Of a DNA stretch of 64,000 nt, positions 35,424 to 43,520 are shown in pieces. The stretch covers positions 62,001 to 126,000 of the forward strand of contig NZ_CCYH01000043.1 in the NCBI RefSeq assembly GCF_000820765.1, written 5' to 3'. The number at the start of each line of letters is the position of its first letter. Within the stretch, counting starts at the first letter, position 1. A program made the position numbers and the translations under genes. This DNA comes from Candidatus Soleaferrea massiliensis AP7. GTDB lineage: Bacteria > Bacillota > Clostridia > Oscillospirales > Ruminococcaceae. The notes below the pieces were generated by a model. That model made no database searches. It saw nothing but the letters and a program-made list of their open reading frames with translations, and was not told the DNA's origin.

Positions 35424-35475
35424 TGGAGAACAGGCGGCAGCAATGGTTTTACCGCCTTGCTTCGGGTGTTCTCCT
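35424..35475 (+). other. Long interrupted hairpin downstream of yloV
   Basis: GGAGAACA pairs with TGTTCTCC, and AGGCGG inside pairs with CCGCCT. No T run follows. Could be an RNA processing site or part of the terminator region. Confidence 0.4.
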
Positions 35476-35538
35476 ATCACATATCCCGGCGGGAATAACC
35501 GGCCTGCCGGACTTGGCACAGGCAATCCGACAGCTAAG

Positions 35539-35573
35539 GCTGCCTTAAAGCACCCGTTTTAAGGCAGCTTTTC
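35539..35573 (+). terminator. Terminator between yloV and recG
   Basis: Stem GCTGCCTTAAA/TTTAAGGCAGC followed by TTTTC. Confidence 0.8.
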
Positions 35574-35643
35574 TATTGCATGATATGGATGCATAAATAG
35601 CAAACAGCAAGAAAACAGGGGCGAGAAAGGCGGGAAACGGCGG

Positions 35644-37692
35644 ATGAACGACCTCAGACATACCGACATCCAATATTTAAAGGGCGTCGGCGAAAAACGC
35701 GCGCAGCTTTACCAGAAACTGCAGATTGCCACGGTTGACGATCTGCTGCGTTATTACCCGCGCAAATATCTCGATTTTACCGAGCCGACGCCGATTATGG
35801 CCGCCCCGCTTGAGCAAAATGCCGCCGTGCTTGCGTATTATCGGGGCGTATATGGCGAAAAAACGGTTCGGAAAGGCCTGACGATTTATGAATTGATGTT
35901 TTCAGACGGGTTTACGGATCTCAGGGTTCATATTTTCAACAGCAAATATACAGTCGATGCTCTGCAGTTTGACGAGGCTTACATCCTCTATGGGAAAATA
36001 ACCGAACCGCATGGCCGGAAGAGACGCTATGAGATGGCTTCTCCGCTGATTGAAAAGGCCGACGCGGTCAAATCCCTGACGCCGGTCTACGCGCTCACCA
36101 AAGGGCTGACCAACAAGCTGATCGGCGCGAATGTCCAGCAGGCGCTCAAGGGCGTCGAAGAAACCATGGCCGACCCGCTGCCGGATGATCTGCGTCAGCG
36201 GCATCAGCTCAGCCATCTGCACTGGGCCATCGAGAACATCCATTTCCCGAAGGACCGCGAAGCGCTGCGGCTGGCGAAGCGCCGGCTGATCTTCGAGGAG
36301 CTGTTCACGCTGCAGCTGGCGCTGTCCCTGATTAAAAACAAAAACCGCCGCACGACCTCCTATCAGTTTGAGGAAAGGCCGCTCGACGGCTTCTATGACG
36401 CGCTGCCGTTTGAACCGACCGGCGCGCAGAGAAAGGCCGTGGAACAGATCACGGCGGATCTCTGTAAAGAGGTTCCGATGAACCGGCTGCTGCAGGGGGA
36501 TGTCGGAAGCGGCAAGACGCTCGTGGCGGCCGCCGCGGCGTATTTCTGCTGCAAACAGGGCTGTCAGGCCGCGCTGATGGCGCCGACCGAAATTCTGGCC
36601 GAGCAGCACGCCGCGACAATGGAAGCGTTCCTGTCGCCGCATGGCCTGCGCATCGCGCCGCTGACCGGCTCGATGACCGCGAAGCAGAAACGGCAGGTGC
36701 GCGAGGGTCTGCAGATGGGCGAGGTCGACCTTGTGATCGGCACCCACGCGCTGCTGCAGAACGAAGTCGCGTTTGAAAACCTCGCGCTGATCATCACCGA
36801 CGAGCAGCACCGGTTTGGCGTCGAGCAGCGTTCGGCGTTTTCCTCGAAGTCCAGAAACCCGCACACACTGGTCATGTCGGCCACGCCGATCCCGCGCACG
36901 CTGGCCTTCACGGTCTACGGCGATTTGGACATTTCGGTGCTCGATGAACTGCCGAAAAACCGCCAGCCGATCGACACCTTTTTGATCGATTCCGGCAAGC
37001 GCGCGCGTGCGCTCGGCTTTATCAAAAAGCATGTCGCCGAGGGCAGGCAGGCGTTCATCATCTGCCCGCTGATCGAGAATGAGGAGGAGAACCCGGACAG
37101 CCAGCTCAAATCGGTCATCGCGTATGCCGAGCAGCTTGGCAGAACCCACCTGAGCACGCTGCGCACACAGTTTCTGCACGGGAAGATGAAGGCGGCGGAG
37201 AAGGATGCGATCATGCGGGCATTTCAGAAGGGGGAGATCGATGTGCTGATCTCCACGACCGTCGTCGAGGTCGGCATCGATGTGCCGAATGCGACGGTCA
37301 TGCTGATTGAGAATGCCGAACGCTTCGGATTGTCCCAGCTGCATCAGCTGCGCGGCAGGATCGGGCGCGGCGTGCACAAGTCGTTCTGCATCCTGCTGTC
37401 CGACGCGACCTCCGGTCAGACCAGGACGAGGCTGAAGGCGATGTGCAAAACCAGCGACGGCTTCCAGATCAGCGAATATGACCTCAAGCTGCGCGGCCCG
37501 GGCGATTTCTTCGGCCTGCGCCAGCATGGCCTGCCGAAGCTGCGCATTGCAGACATGCTCGCGGACGTGCGGGTGCTCGCCGAGGTGCAGGAGGAAACAG
37601 AGCGCCTGCTCGCGTCCGACCCCATGCTGCAGGCTCCCGCGCACCACGCGCTCAGGGAAGCCGTGGCGGAGCTGATGAGAAATACCGCATAA
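35644..37692 (+). CDS. recG: ATP-dependent DNA helicase RecG
   Basis: 682 residues. An N-terminal wedge/OB domain (about 1-230) precedes the superfamily 2 helicase core: Walker A QGDVGSGKT near residue 285, TDEQHRFGVEQR, MSATPIPRTLA, and the RGRIGRG motif VI. The C-terminal TRG-type region holds RGPGDFFGLRQHG. Remodels stalled replication forks and branch-migrates Holliday junctions. Gene order yloU-yloV-recG is common in Firmicutes. Confidence 0.96.
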   Translation: MNDLRHTDIQYLKGVGEKRAQLYQKLQIATVDDLLRYYPRKYLDFTEPTPIMAAPLEQNAAVLAYYRGVYGEKTVRKGLTIYELMFSDGFTDLRVHIFNSKYTVDALQFDEAYILYGKITEPHGRKRRYEMASPLIEKADAVKSLTPVYALTKGLTNKLIGANVQQALKGVEETMADPLPDDLRQRHQLSHLHWAIENIHFPKDREALRLAKRRLIFEELFTLQLALSLIKNKNRRTTSYQFEERPLDGFYDALPFEPTGAQRKAVEQITADLCKEVPMNRLLQGDVGSGKTLVAAAAAYFCCKQGCQAALMAPTEILAEQHAATMEAFLSPHGLRIAPLTGSMTAKQKRQVREGLQMGEVDLVIGTHALLQNEVAFENLALIITDEQHRFGVEQRSAFSSKSRNPHTLVMSATPIPRTLAFTVYGDLDISVLDELPKNRQPIDTFLIDSGKRARALGFIKKHVAEGRQAFIICPLIENEEENPDSQLKSVIAYAEQLGRTHLSTLRTQFLHGKMKAAEKDAIMRAFQKGEIDVLISTTVVEVGIDVPNATVMLIENAERFGLSQLHQLRGRIGRGVHKSFCILLSDATSGQTRTRLKAMCKTSDGFQISEYDLKLRGPGDFFGLRQHGLPKLRIADMLADVRVLAEVQEETERLLASDPMLQAPAHHALREAVAELMRNTA

Positions 37693-37961
37693 GCGGTCTT
37701 CAGGTCTTACGGACGCTGGAACGCAGAAGATGGGGCGGATGGTCTGTTTTTGACCGGATGCCGGAAATCCTCCGCATTCGGTGAGTTGAGAGGCGGAGCG
37801 CGGTATGAAATTTGATTGGCGCGCGGCATCGTCCATCCATGATGCTGCTGGCGGCCTGATTTTCAAAGGAAAGCGGACTCCCAGATAAAAAAACAGACGC
37901 CGTATGAAATCGGAGAGCGCCGGGCAGATACAGAATAACGCGTAAAATTTTTCCGGAAGGA

Positions 37962-37990
37962 TTGACATTCCTTTGTCAGCGTACTATAAT
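37962..37990 (+). promoter_or_regulatory. Promoter of the first FMN riboswitch-ribU unit
   Basis: Consensus -35 TTGACA (37962-37967) and -10 TATAAT (37985-37990), spacing 17. Confidence 0.9.
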
Positions 37991-38010
37991 GAGGGCAGGA
38001 CAATCGATAT

Positions 38011-38140
38011 AAGCTGATGTTTCAGGGCGAGGTGGAATTCCTCACCGGCGGTAAAGAGCCGATATGGCTACGAGTCCGCGAGCCTTACGGGGCAGATTTG
38101 GTTTGATTCCAAAACCGACGGTACAGTCCGGATGAAAGAA
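38011..38140 (+). ncRNA. FMN riboswitch (RFN element), first copy
   Basis: Carries the conserved RFN blocks: TTCAGGGCGAGGTGGAATTC, CTCACCGGCGGTAAAG, GAGTCCGCGAGCC, then CCGACGGTACAGTCCGGATG and AAAG. It is followed by an alternative-pairing region and a terminator, so FMN binding should stop transcription of the downstream riboflavin transporter gene. Confidence 0.95.
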
Positions 38141-38182
38141 ACGGCAACCCGCTGTCAATGGCAGCGGTTATCATGCTTTCTT

Positions 38183-38216
38183 CGCCTCTGGTGCATAAGC
38201 GCCGGAGGCTTTTTTG
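38183..38216 (+). terminator. Riboswitch terminator, first copy
   Basis: GCCTCTGG..GCATAAGCG..CCGGAGGC hairpin followed by six T, just upstream of ribU. Confidence 0.9.
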
Positions 38217-38282
38217 TCGCTTTGAAATCCGAACCTTCAGATATATCCGGTCCGTAACTTGATCTTGAGGAGGGGGTTCACA

Positions 38283-38849
38283 GTGAGTGAACTGGCAAAG
38301 AAAAACACGACGCATGAAAAAATCAGAAAGATTGTCACATTGGCGCTGATGGTCGCCATGTCGATCATGCTGATCTATCTGATCCGCTTTCCGATCTTCC
38401 CGGCAGCGCCGTTTCTCGAGTACGATCCCGCGGATATCCCGATCTTCATCGCAACCTATCTTTACGGACCGATCAGCGGCCTTGCGGTGACCGCTGTCGC
38501 CTGCCTGATCCAGGGCTTTACGGTCAGTTCGTCCAGCGGTGTCATCGGCATTCTGATGCACTTCTTCGCGACCGGCAGCTTCGTGCTGGTTGCGGGCTTC
38601 CTGTTCCGGAAGCACAAAAGCAATAGGCGATTGGCACTCGCGTCGGTCAGCGGCGCGCTGACCATGGCGGCGACGATGGTGCTGTGGAATCTGGTCTTTA
38701 CGCCGCTCTTCATGGGAACGCCGGTCGAGGCTGTCCTGCAGATGCTGGTGCCGGTCATCATCCCGTTTAACCTGATCAAAGCGGGCGCAAACGCCCTGAT
38801 TGCGGCATTCGTCTACAAGGGCATCCGGAAATGGGTGGTCAGGGACTGA
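38283..38849 (+). CDS. ribU: ECF transporter S component, riboflavin (RibU), first copy
   Basis: 188 residues, with five or six membrane segments and the RibU-type motifs FPIFPAAPFLEYDPADIP near the N-terminus and FFATGSFVLVAG mid-protein. Binds riboflavin outside the membrane and works with the shared EcfAA'T module encoded elsewhere. GTG 38283 lies eight bases after GGAGGGGG. Controlled by the FMN riboswitch upstream. Paralogue of the next gene with very high identity. Confidence 0.93.
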   Translation: MSELAKKNTTHEKIRKIVTLALMVAMSIMLIYLIRFPIFPAAPFLEYDPADIPIFIATYLYGPISGLAVTAVACLIQGFTVSSSSGVIGILMHFFATGSFVLVAGFLFRKHKSNRRLALASVSGALTMAATMVLWNLVFTPLFMGTPVEAVLQMLVPVIIPFNLIKAGANALIAAFVYKGIRKWVVRD

Positions 38850-38877
38850 ACGCACGGCGTATAACTGTGGACAATAC

Positions 38878-38952
38878 AATTGGATGAAAGCGGGCGCAAA
38901 CGCCCCGCCGCGGCATTCTCCCGAAAGAGCGTCTGGACATGGGCCGCCAAGG
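38878..38952 (+). pseudogene. Remnant of a third ribU 3' end
   Basis: GCGGGCGCAAACGCC followed by GCGGCATTC repeats the C-terminal coding sequence of the first ribU (AAAGCGGGCGCAAACGCC at about 38778). Further on, ATGGGCCGCCAAG matches the last codons of the second ribU. The stretch between is deleted or scrambled. It lies exactly where an ancestral copy would end, before the second riboswitch. Confidence 0.6.
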
Positions 38953-38956
38953 GGAA

Positions 38957-38985
38957 TGTACAGCGTATGACCGTAACAATATGAT
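38957..38985 (+). promoter_or_regulatory. Weaker promoter of the second FMN riboswitch unit
   Basis: -35 TGTACA (38957-38962), 17-bp spacer, -10 TATGAT (38980-38985); less close to consensus than the promoter of the first unit. Confidence 0.55.
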
Positions 38986-38987
38986 AT

Positions 38988-39116
38988 AAGCTGATGTTTC
39001 AGGGCGAGGTGGAATTCCTCACCGGCGGTAAAGAGCCGATATGGCTACGAGTCCGCGAGCCTTACGGGGCAGATTTGGTTTGATTCCAAAACCGACGGTA
39101 CAGTCCGGATGAAAGA
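38988..39116 (+). ncRNA. FMN riboswitch (RFN element), second copy
   Basis: Identical to the first copy by eye over the whole aptamer from TATAAGCTGATG to GAAAGAAACGGCAA. Leads into its own terminator and a second ribU. Confidence 0.95.
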
Positions 39117-39157
39117 AACGGCAATCCGCTGTCGATGGCAGCGGTTATTGTCTCTTT

Positions 39158-39190
39158 GCCTCTGGTGCATAAGCGCCGGAGGCTTTTTTA
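39158..39190 (+). terminator. Riboswitch terminator, second copy
   Basis: Same GCCTCTGG/CCGGAGGC hairpin with T run as the first unit. Confidence 0.9.
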
Positions 39191-39255
39191 TCGCATTGCA
39201 ATCCGGACCTTTCGAATATCCAAGCCGCAGCCTGCATTTGAGGAGGGAATACACA

Positions 39256-39819
39256 GTGAATGAACTGACAGAGAAAAACACGATGCACAACAGGATCAGA
39301 AAGATCGTCACGCTGGCCTTGATGGCCGCCATGTCGATCATGCTGCTTTACCTGATCCGTTTTCCGATCTTTCCGGCTGCTCCGTTTCTCGAGTATGATC
39401 CGGCGAATATCCCGATTTTTATAGCGACCTATCTTTACGGGCCGTTCAGCGGCCTTGCGGTGACCGCTGTCACCTGCCTGATCCAGGGCTTTACAGTCAG
39501 CTCGTCCAGCGGTGTCATTGGCATTCTGATGCATTTCTTCGCGACCGGCAGCTTCGTGCTGGTTGCGGGCTTCCTGTTCCGAAAGCACAAAAATGGCAGA
39601 CGCCTGGTGTTCGCGTCGGTCAGCGGCGCGCTGGCCATCGTCGGCATGATGGTGCTGTGGAATCTGGTCTTTACACCGCTTTTTATGGGAACGCCGGTCG
39701 AAGCGGTCCTGCAGATGCTGGTGCCGGTCATCATCCCGTTCAACCTGATCAAAGCGGGCGTCAACGTATTGATCGCGGCGTTTGTCTATAAGGGTATCCG
39801 AAAATGGGCCGCCAAGTGA
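39256..39819 (+). CDS. ribU: ECF transporter S component, riboflavin (RibU), second copy
   Basis: 187 residues, differing from the first copy at scattered positions, mostly conservative, with the same RibU motifs. GTG 39256 follows GGAGGG. The two units, each aptamer plus terminator plus gene, form a tandem duplication of about 975 bp. Retention of both under separate promoters suggests increased dosage or slightly different expression, not inactive debris. Confidence 0.93.
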   Translation: MNELTEKNTMHNRIRKIVTLALMAAMSIMLLYLIRFPIFPAAPFLEYDPANIPIFIATYLYGPFSGLAVTAVTCLIQGFTVSSSSGVIGILMHFFATGSFVLVAGFLFRKHKNGRRLVFASVSGALAIVGMMVLWNLVFTPLFMGTPVEAVLQMLVPVIIPFNLIKAGVNVLIAAFVYKGIRKWAAK

Positions 39820-39925
39820 TGCGTTTATCCGCAGAACGGCCGGTGAGGATTCCCCCATCGGATTGACATCTTCCGCGGTTCTGTCCCGATAGAGTCTCCC
39901 TCACTGGACAGAGCCGCAATTTGTG

Positions 39926-39964
39926 GTCAGCCTCCTTTCACCTGTGAAAAGGGGGCTGACTTTC
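39926..39964 (+). terminator. Hairpin after the second ribU
   Basis: GTCAGCCTCCTTT pairs with AAAGGGGGCTGAC around a short loop, followed by TTTCG. Confidence 0.75.
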
Positions 39965-40144
39965 GTGTGGTAAGGGCGGTTTTCAGCGAAAAAGAGAAGA
40001 AACGCGTCGGCTTTTAAGAGAGATGGAAATGAAAGGCTGCCGGAGTGCGTACAATGTGCAGCCAGCTTTATCCGGCTACCTGAAAAATGGGTGATCAGCA
40101 CAGAAATTTTCATAAAAAAATTAGAAAAATTAGCGGACAACCTG

Positions 40145-40172
40145 TTGTAATATAAAATGGGTATGGTATAAT
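40145..40172 (+). promoter_or_regulatory. Promoter of the O-acylation cluster
   Basis: -35 TTGTAA (40145-40150), 16-bp spacer, -10 TATAAT (40167-40172). The first gene begins 330 bases downstream. Confidence 0.55.
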
Positions 40173-40179
40173 AATCTAC

Positions 40180-40504
40180 AGGAATTGTTGTCGTTACCAT
40201 ACATAAATCTTTCCAGACGTGATGGAAAGAAATGAATAAAAATTGACAAGGAAACGGCGGTTGAAAGTTATCAGGTTTAAAAACTGAAAACCGTCTCTTT
40301 TTTATCTTTATTGGAATATTTTTTGTTAGAGTTATACAGAAATAGAAGATTGTTTTTGTTTTAGATAGATAGAAAATTGATCGAAAACGGATGCTTTTGC
40401 AGATACTAATGAAGTGGCGCCTGCCGTTATCCGGATACGGATAACAAAACAGACGTTTTGCCTTGGGAACCAGATCTGGTTCGGCCGGGAAAGGTGTGGC
40501 TGGT
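40180..40504 (+). promoter_or_regulatory. Long leader with internal terminator-like hairpin upstream of the SGNH gene
   Basis: Contains CTTTCC..GGAAAG near 40210, then arms ACGG..GGTT and AACCGT closed by TCTCTTTTTT at about 40254-40304, and GTTATCCG-GATA-CGGATAAC near 40424-40443. A terminator-like hairpin inside a 300-nt leader suggests attenuation. No known riboswitch class recognised. Confidence 0.45.
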
Positions 40505-41443
40505 ATGAAATATAAAAAAACATATGAAAATATTTTCCATAAGAAACAATGGCGGAAGAGGCTGGTCTTTCCGCTGTCCGTATTGGGGATTCTCGCGGTT
40601 GTCCTGCTGTCGTCTGGCGTCCTGTTTTTGGTGCAGGGCTCGCAGGACGGCGGCAATTCGCCCCAGCAGAACCACATCGGGGACAAGGGCGGGACCTCGA
40701 GCGGGCAGATCACCCATGCCGGGAGCAGCAGCCAGGCGGAAAGCTCATCGGTGAGCTCCAAGCCGCCGGAGCCTTCAAAATCTCCCTCCGAGGCGCCTTC
40801 CAAAGCTCCGGAAAGCAAGCCTGACGGGGAGAAGGAGGGGCCGCATCCCAAGGCTGAGCCGGTGGATGACAGCTACTTTGACGATACGCTGTTTATCGGC
40901 AATTCCCGCACCGAAGGTCTCAAGCTCTATTCCGGGCTGACCAATGCCACCTTCTATTCCTCAACCGGACTCACCGTTGCCGGCGCGCTGGAAAAACCGG
41001 TGGTCGAAACCGACGCGGGCTGCATCACGATTCCCGAGGCGCTCAAGCAGCGGGCCTTCGGCGAGGTCTATCTGATGATGGGCATCAATGAGCTGGGCTG
41101 GTATTACAGCGACGTCTTTCTGGAGGACTATGCCGAGCTCATCGACGATATCAAAGCCGCACAGCCGGATGCGGTCATCTATCTGCAGTCGATCCTGCCG
41201 GTATCCAGGGAGAAGTCGGATTCGGACGAGGTTATCAATATGAAGAAGATCGGCGAATACAACGAGTTGATCAAGCAGCTTGCCAGGGATAAAGGGGTCG
41301 TTTACCTCAATGTCGGCGAATGCATGTCCGACGATGACGGCTATCTCATTGACGACGCCACGACCGACGGCATCCATCTGAACAAAGAATACTGCCTGAA
41401 ATGGGTGGATTATTTAAAGACACATACGAAAAGGAAGGGTTAA
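40505..41443 (+). CDS. Membrane-anchored SGNH/GDSL hydrolase-like protein
   Basis: 312 residues. A short basic N-terminus is followed by one membrane segment (about 22-44), a Ser/Pro/Lys-rich extracellular linker (about 48-120) and an SGNH domain. That domain has block I FIGNSRTEG, block III-like MMGINELGW and block V TTDGIHLN. Probably an extracellular esterase or O-acetyl-handling enzyme. It opens a cluster with a DUF4358 lipoprotein, an MBOAT acyltransferase and a DHHW protein, which together look like a system that acylates surface glycans. AAAGGTG precedes ATG 40505. Confidence 0.85.
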   Translation: MKYKKTYENIFHKKQWRKRLVFPLSVLGILAVVLLSSGVLFLVQGSQDGGNSPQQNHIGDKGGTSSGQITHAGSSSQAESSSVSSKPPEPSKSPSEAPSKAPESKPDGEKEGPHPKAEPVDDSYFDDTLFIGNSRTEGLKLYSGLTNATFYSSTGLTVAGALEKPVVETDAGCITIPEALKQRAFGEVYLMMGINELGWYYSDVFLEDYAELIDDIKAAQPDAVIYLQSILPVSREKSDSDEVINMKKIGEYNELIKQLARDKGVVYLNVGECMSDDDGYLIDDATTDGIHLNKEYCLKWVDYLKTHTKRKG

Positions 41444-41448
41444 GCCAT

Positions 41449-41922
41449 ATGAAACACACAAAATATCTGCTGAGCATTGTCATGACATTCTGCCTTCTGC
41501 TGGCCGGCTGCTCGCAGGGCGGCAGCGTCAAGGAGTTTGAACCGGATGCCCTGGCGAAGGAGATCACCTCGAAGCTGCAGTTTGAAGATCAGCTGGAAGC
41601 AATCGACGAAAACGTGATCTATACGCTTTACACGATCGACAAGGAACAGATCGACAAAGCGGTCGTCTACATGGGATCGGGCGCGACCTCGGAAGAGATC
41701 GCCGTGTTTAAGGCAAAAGATGCCGCTTACATGGATTCCATCAAGGAAGCGCTGCAGAAACGCGTCGCGAACAAGAAAAAGGATTTCGAGGACTACATGC
41801 CCGAGCAGATGCCGAAGCTGGACAAGCCGGTCATTGTGACCAAGGGCAATTATGCGGTGTTGTGTATCAGCGGCAATGACAGCGATGCGCAGAAACTCAT
41901 CGACGACTATATGAAAGCGTAA
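41449..41922 (+). CDS. DUF4358 lipoprotein
   Basis: 157 residues. A lipoprotein signal peptide with lipobox LLAGC puts the lipidated Cys at about residue 21. The DUF4358 domain follows, with the alternating charged/aromatic pattern and a PKLDKPVIVTKGNYAVLCISG stretch near the C-terminus. Function unknown, but the family is regularly found with MBOAT/DHHW genes in Clostridia, as here. The ATG at 41449 is five bases after the SGNH stop, so the two are probably translated together. Confidence 0.87.
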   Translation: MKHTKYLLSIVMTFCLLLAGCSQGGSVKEFEPDALAKEITSKLQFEDQLEAIDENVIYTLYTIDKEQIDKAVVYMGSGATSEEIAVFKAKDAAYMDSIKEALQKRVANKKKDFEDYMPEQMPKLDKPVIVTKGNYAVLCISGNDSDAQKLIDDYMKA

Positions 41923-42012
41923 ACGCGGCAAGCCGTCTGTTGGATTTTTATTCGCGGGTCGTCAAAGCCCTATCCTTTGTTTCCCGCGATGACAAATGGA
42001 TATGTGCATATG

Positions 42013-42043
42013 GGGCGGGTAATCTGATATTACCCGCCCTTCT
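42013..42043 (+). terminator. Hairpin between the DUF4358 and MBOAT genes
   Basis: Perfect 11-bp stem GGGCGGGTAAT/ATTACCCGCCC with a 5-base loop and TTCT after it. A partial terminator may lower expression of the downstream pair. Confidence 0.7.
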
Positions 42044-42084
42044 ACTGTGAAAAACAAAATATACACGTTGAGGAGGCTCGTTTC

Positions 42085-43506
42085 GTGGTATTCAGCAGCC
42101 TGTTGTTTTTATTTTATTTTCTTCCGGTGGTTCTGCTCCTCTACTTTATCGTGCCGAAAAAATGGCGCAATCTGGTACTGTTTGTCTCCAGCCTGTTCTT
42201 TTATGCCTGGGGAGAACCCATCTATGTCGTGATCATGCTGTTTTCGACCGTCGTAGACTATACGCACGGATGGATGGTGGACAATGCCCTGAAAAACGGG
42301 CACCGCCGCAAAGCCAAGGCAGCCGTCGTATCGTCGGTTGTGATCAATCTGGCAATCCTGGGCTTCTTCAAGTACGGGGATTTCCTGATTCAGAATGTCA
42401 ATTCGGTCTTTGGCCTCGGCATCCCGCTGATGAATCTGACGCTGCCGATCGGCATCTCGTTCTACACCTTCCAGACGATGTCCTATTCGATCGACGTCTA
42501 CCGGCGGGAGGCGAAGGTACAGAAAAACATCCTGGATTTCGGCACCTATGTCACGCTGTTCCCGCAGCTGATTGCCGGCCCGATTGTGCGGTACCAGACC
42601 GTAGCCGATGAGCTGGGCAGCCGTCGGGAGAGCTTTGACGAGTTCGGAAGCGGCGTCAAACGATTTGTGACCGGCCTTGGCAAAAAGGTGCTGCTCGCGA
42701 ACACCATCGGACAGGTATTTACGCTGGTCTCCGCGCAGGATACCGCCGCCATGCCCGTTTTGACGGCATGGATCGGCATCTTGGCCTACACCTTCCAGAT
42801 TTACTTTGACTTTTCAGGCTATTCGGATATGGCGATCGGACTCGGACGGATGTTCGGCTTCCATTTCCTCGAGAACTTCGACTATCCATACATGTCCAAA
42901 AGCATCACGGAATTCTGGCGGCGCTGGCACATCTCGCTGGGCACCTGGTTCCGCGAATACGTGTACATCCCGCTGGGCGGCAACCGGAAAGGGCCGTGGC
43001 GGCAGATCATCAACATCATGATCGTCTGGCTGCTGACCGGCTTCTGGCACGGGGCAAGCTGGAATTTTGCCCTCTGGGGCGTCTATTTCGGCATCCTGCT
43101 GATGTTTGAAAAGCTGTTTCTGCTCAAATTCCTCAAAAAGCTGCCGGGCATCGTCGGCCACATCTACACGATGTTCCTGGTCATATTGAGCTGGGCCATC
43201 TTTGCCTTTGACTCGCTGCCGCAGGGGCTTTCGTTCATCGGCGCGATGTTTGGGCTGCACGGCAGCAGCTTCATGGACAGCCAGTCGGTTTACCTGCTGT
43301 ACACGAACCTGATTTTGTTTGCCATCCTGATTGTGGCCAGCACCAACTATCCGCAGAGATGGCTGCGGTGGTGCTCGGAGAAGTTTTCGAAGAGGCCGGC
43401 GCTTCCCGGCGCCATGCAGGGCGTGCTGCTGTGCGCGGTCTTCTTCGTCTGCATCGCCTTCCTGGTGGATGCGAGCTATAATCCCTTCCTGTACTTCAGA
43501 TTTTAA
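42085..43506 (+). CDS. MBOAT family O-acyltransferase (AlgI/DltB-like)
   Basis: 473 residues, polytopic, starting at GTG 42085 after GAGGAGG. The MBOAT core is clear: SFYTFQTMSYSIDVYR, GPIVRYQT, and the catalytic His region FWHGASWNFALWG. Moves acyl groups across the membrane onto extracellular polymers together with an SGNH partner, as AlgI does with AlgJ/AlgX. The DHHW protein immediately downstream is the expected partner. Confidence 0.94.
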   Translation: MVFSSLLFLFYFLPVVLLLYFIVPKKWRNLVLFVSSLFFYAWGEPIYVVIMLFSTVVDYTHGWMVDNALKNGHRRKAKAAVVSSVVINLAILGFFKYGDFLIQNVNSVFGLGIPLMNLTLPIGISFYTFQTMSYSIDVYRREAKVQKNILDFGTYVTLFPQLIAGPIVRYQTVADELGSRRESFDEFGSGVKRFVTGLGKKVLLANTIGQVFTLVSAQDTAAMPVLTAWIGILAYTFQIYFDFSGYSDMAIGLGRMFGFHFLENFDYPYMSKSITEFWRRWHISLGTWFREYVYIPLGGNRKGPWRQIINIMIVWLLTGFWHGASWNFALWGVYFGILLMFEKLFLLKFLKKLPGIVGHIYTMFLVILSWAIFAFDSLPQGLSFIGAMFGLHGSSFMDSQSVYLLYTNLILFAILIVASTNYPQRWLRWCSEKFSKRPALPGAMQGVLLCAVFFVCIAFLVDASYNPFLYFRF

Positions 43507-43520
43507 GGGGGCGGACGGAT

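Noticed and set aside
35902..37968. Minus-strand open frame of 688 codons
   Set aside because: Antisense of recG with no domain or start signal.
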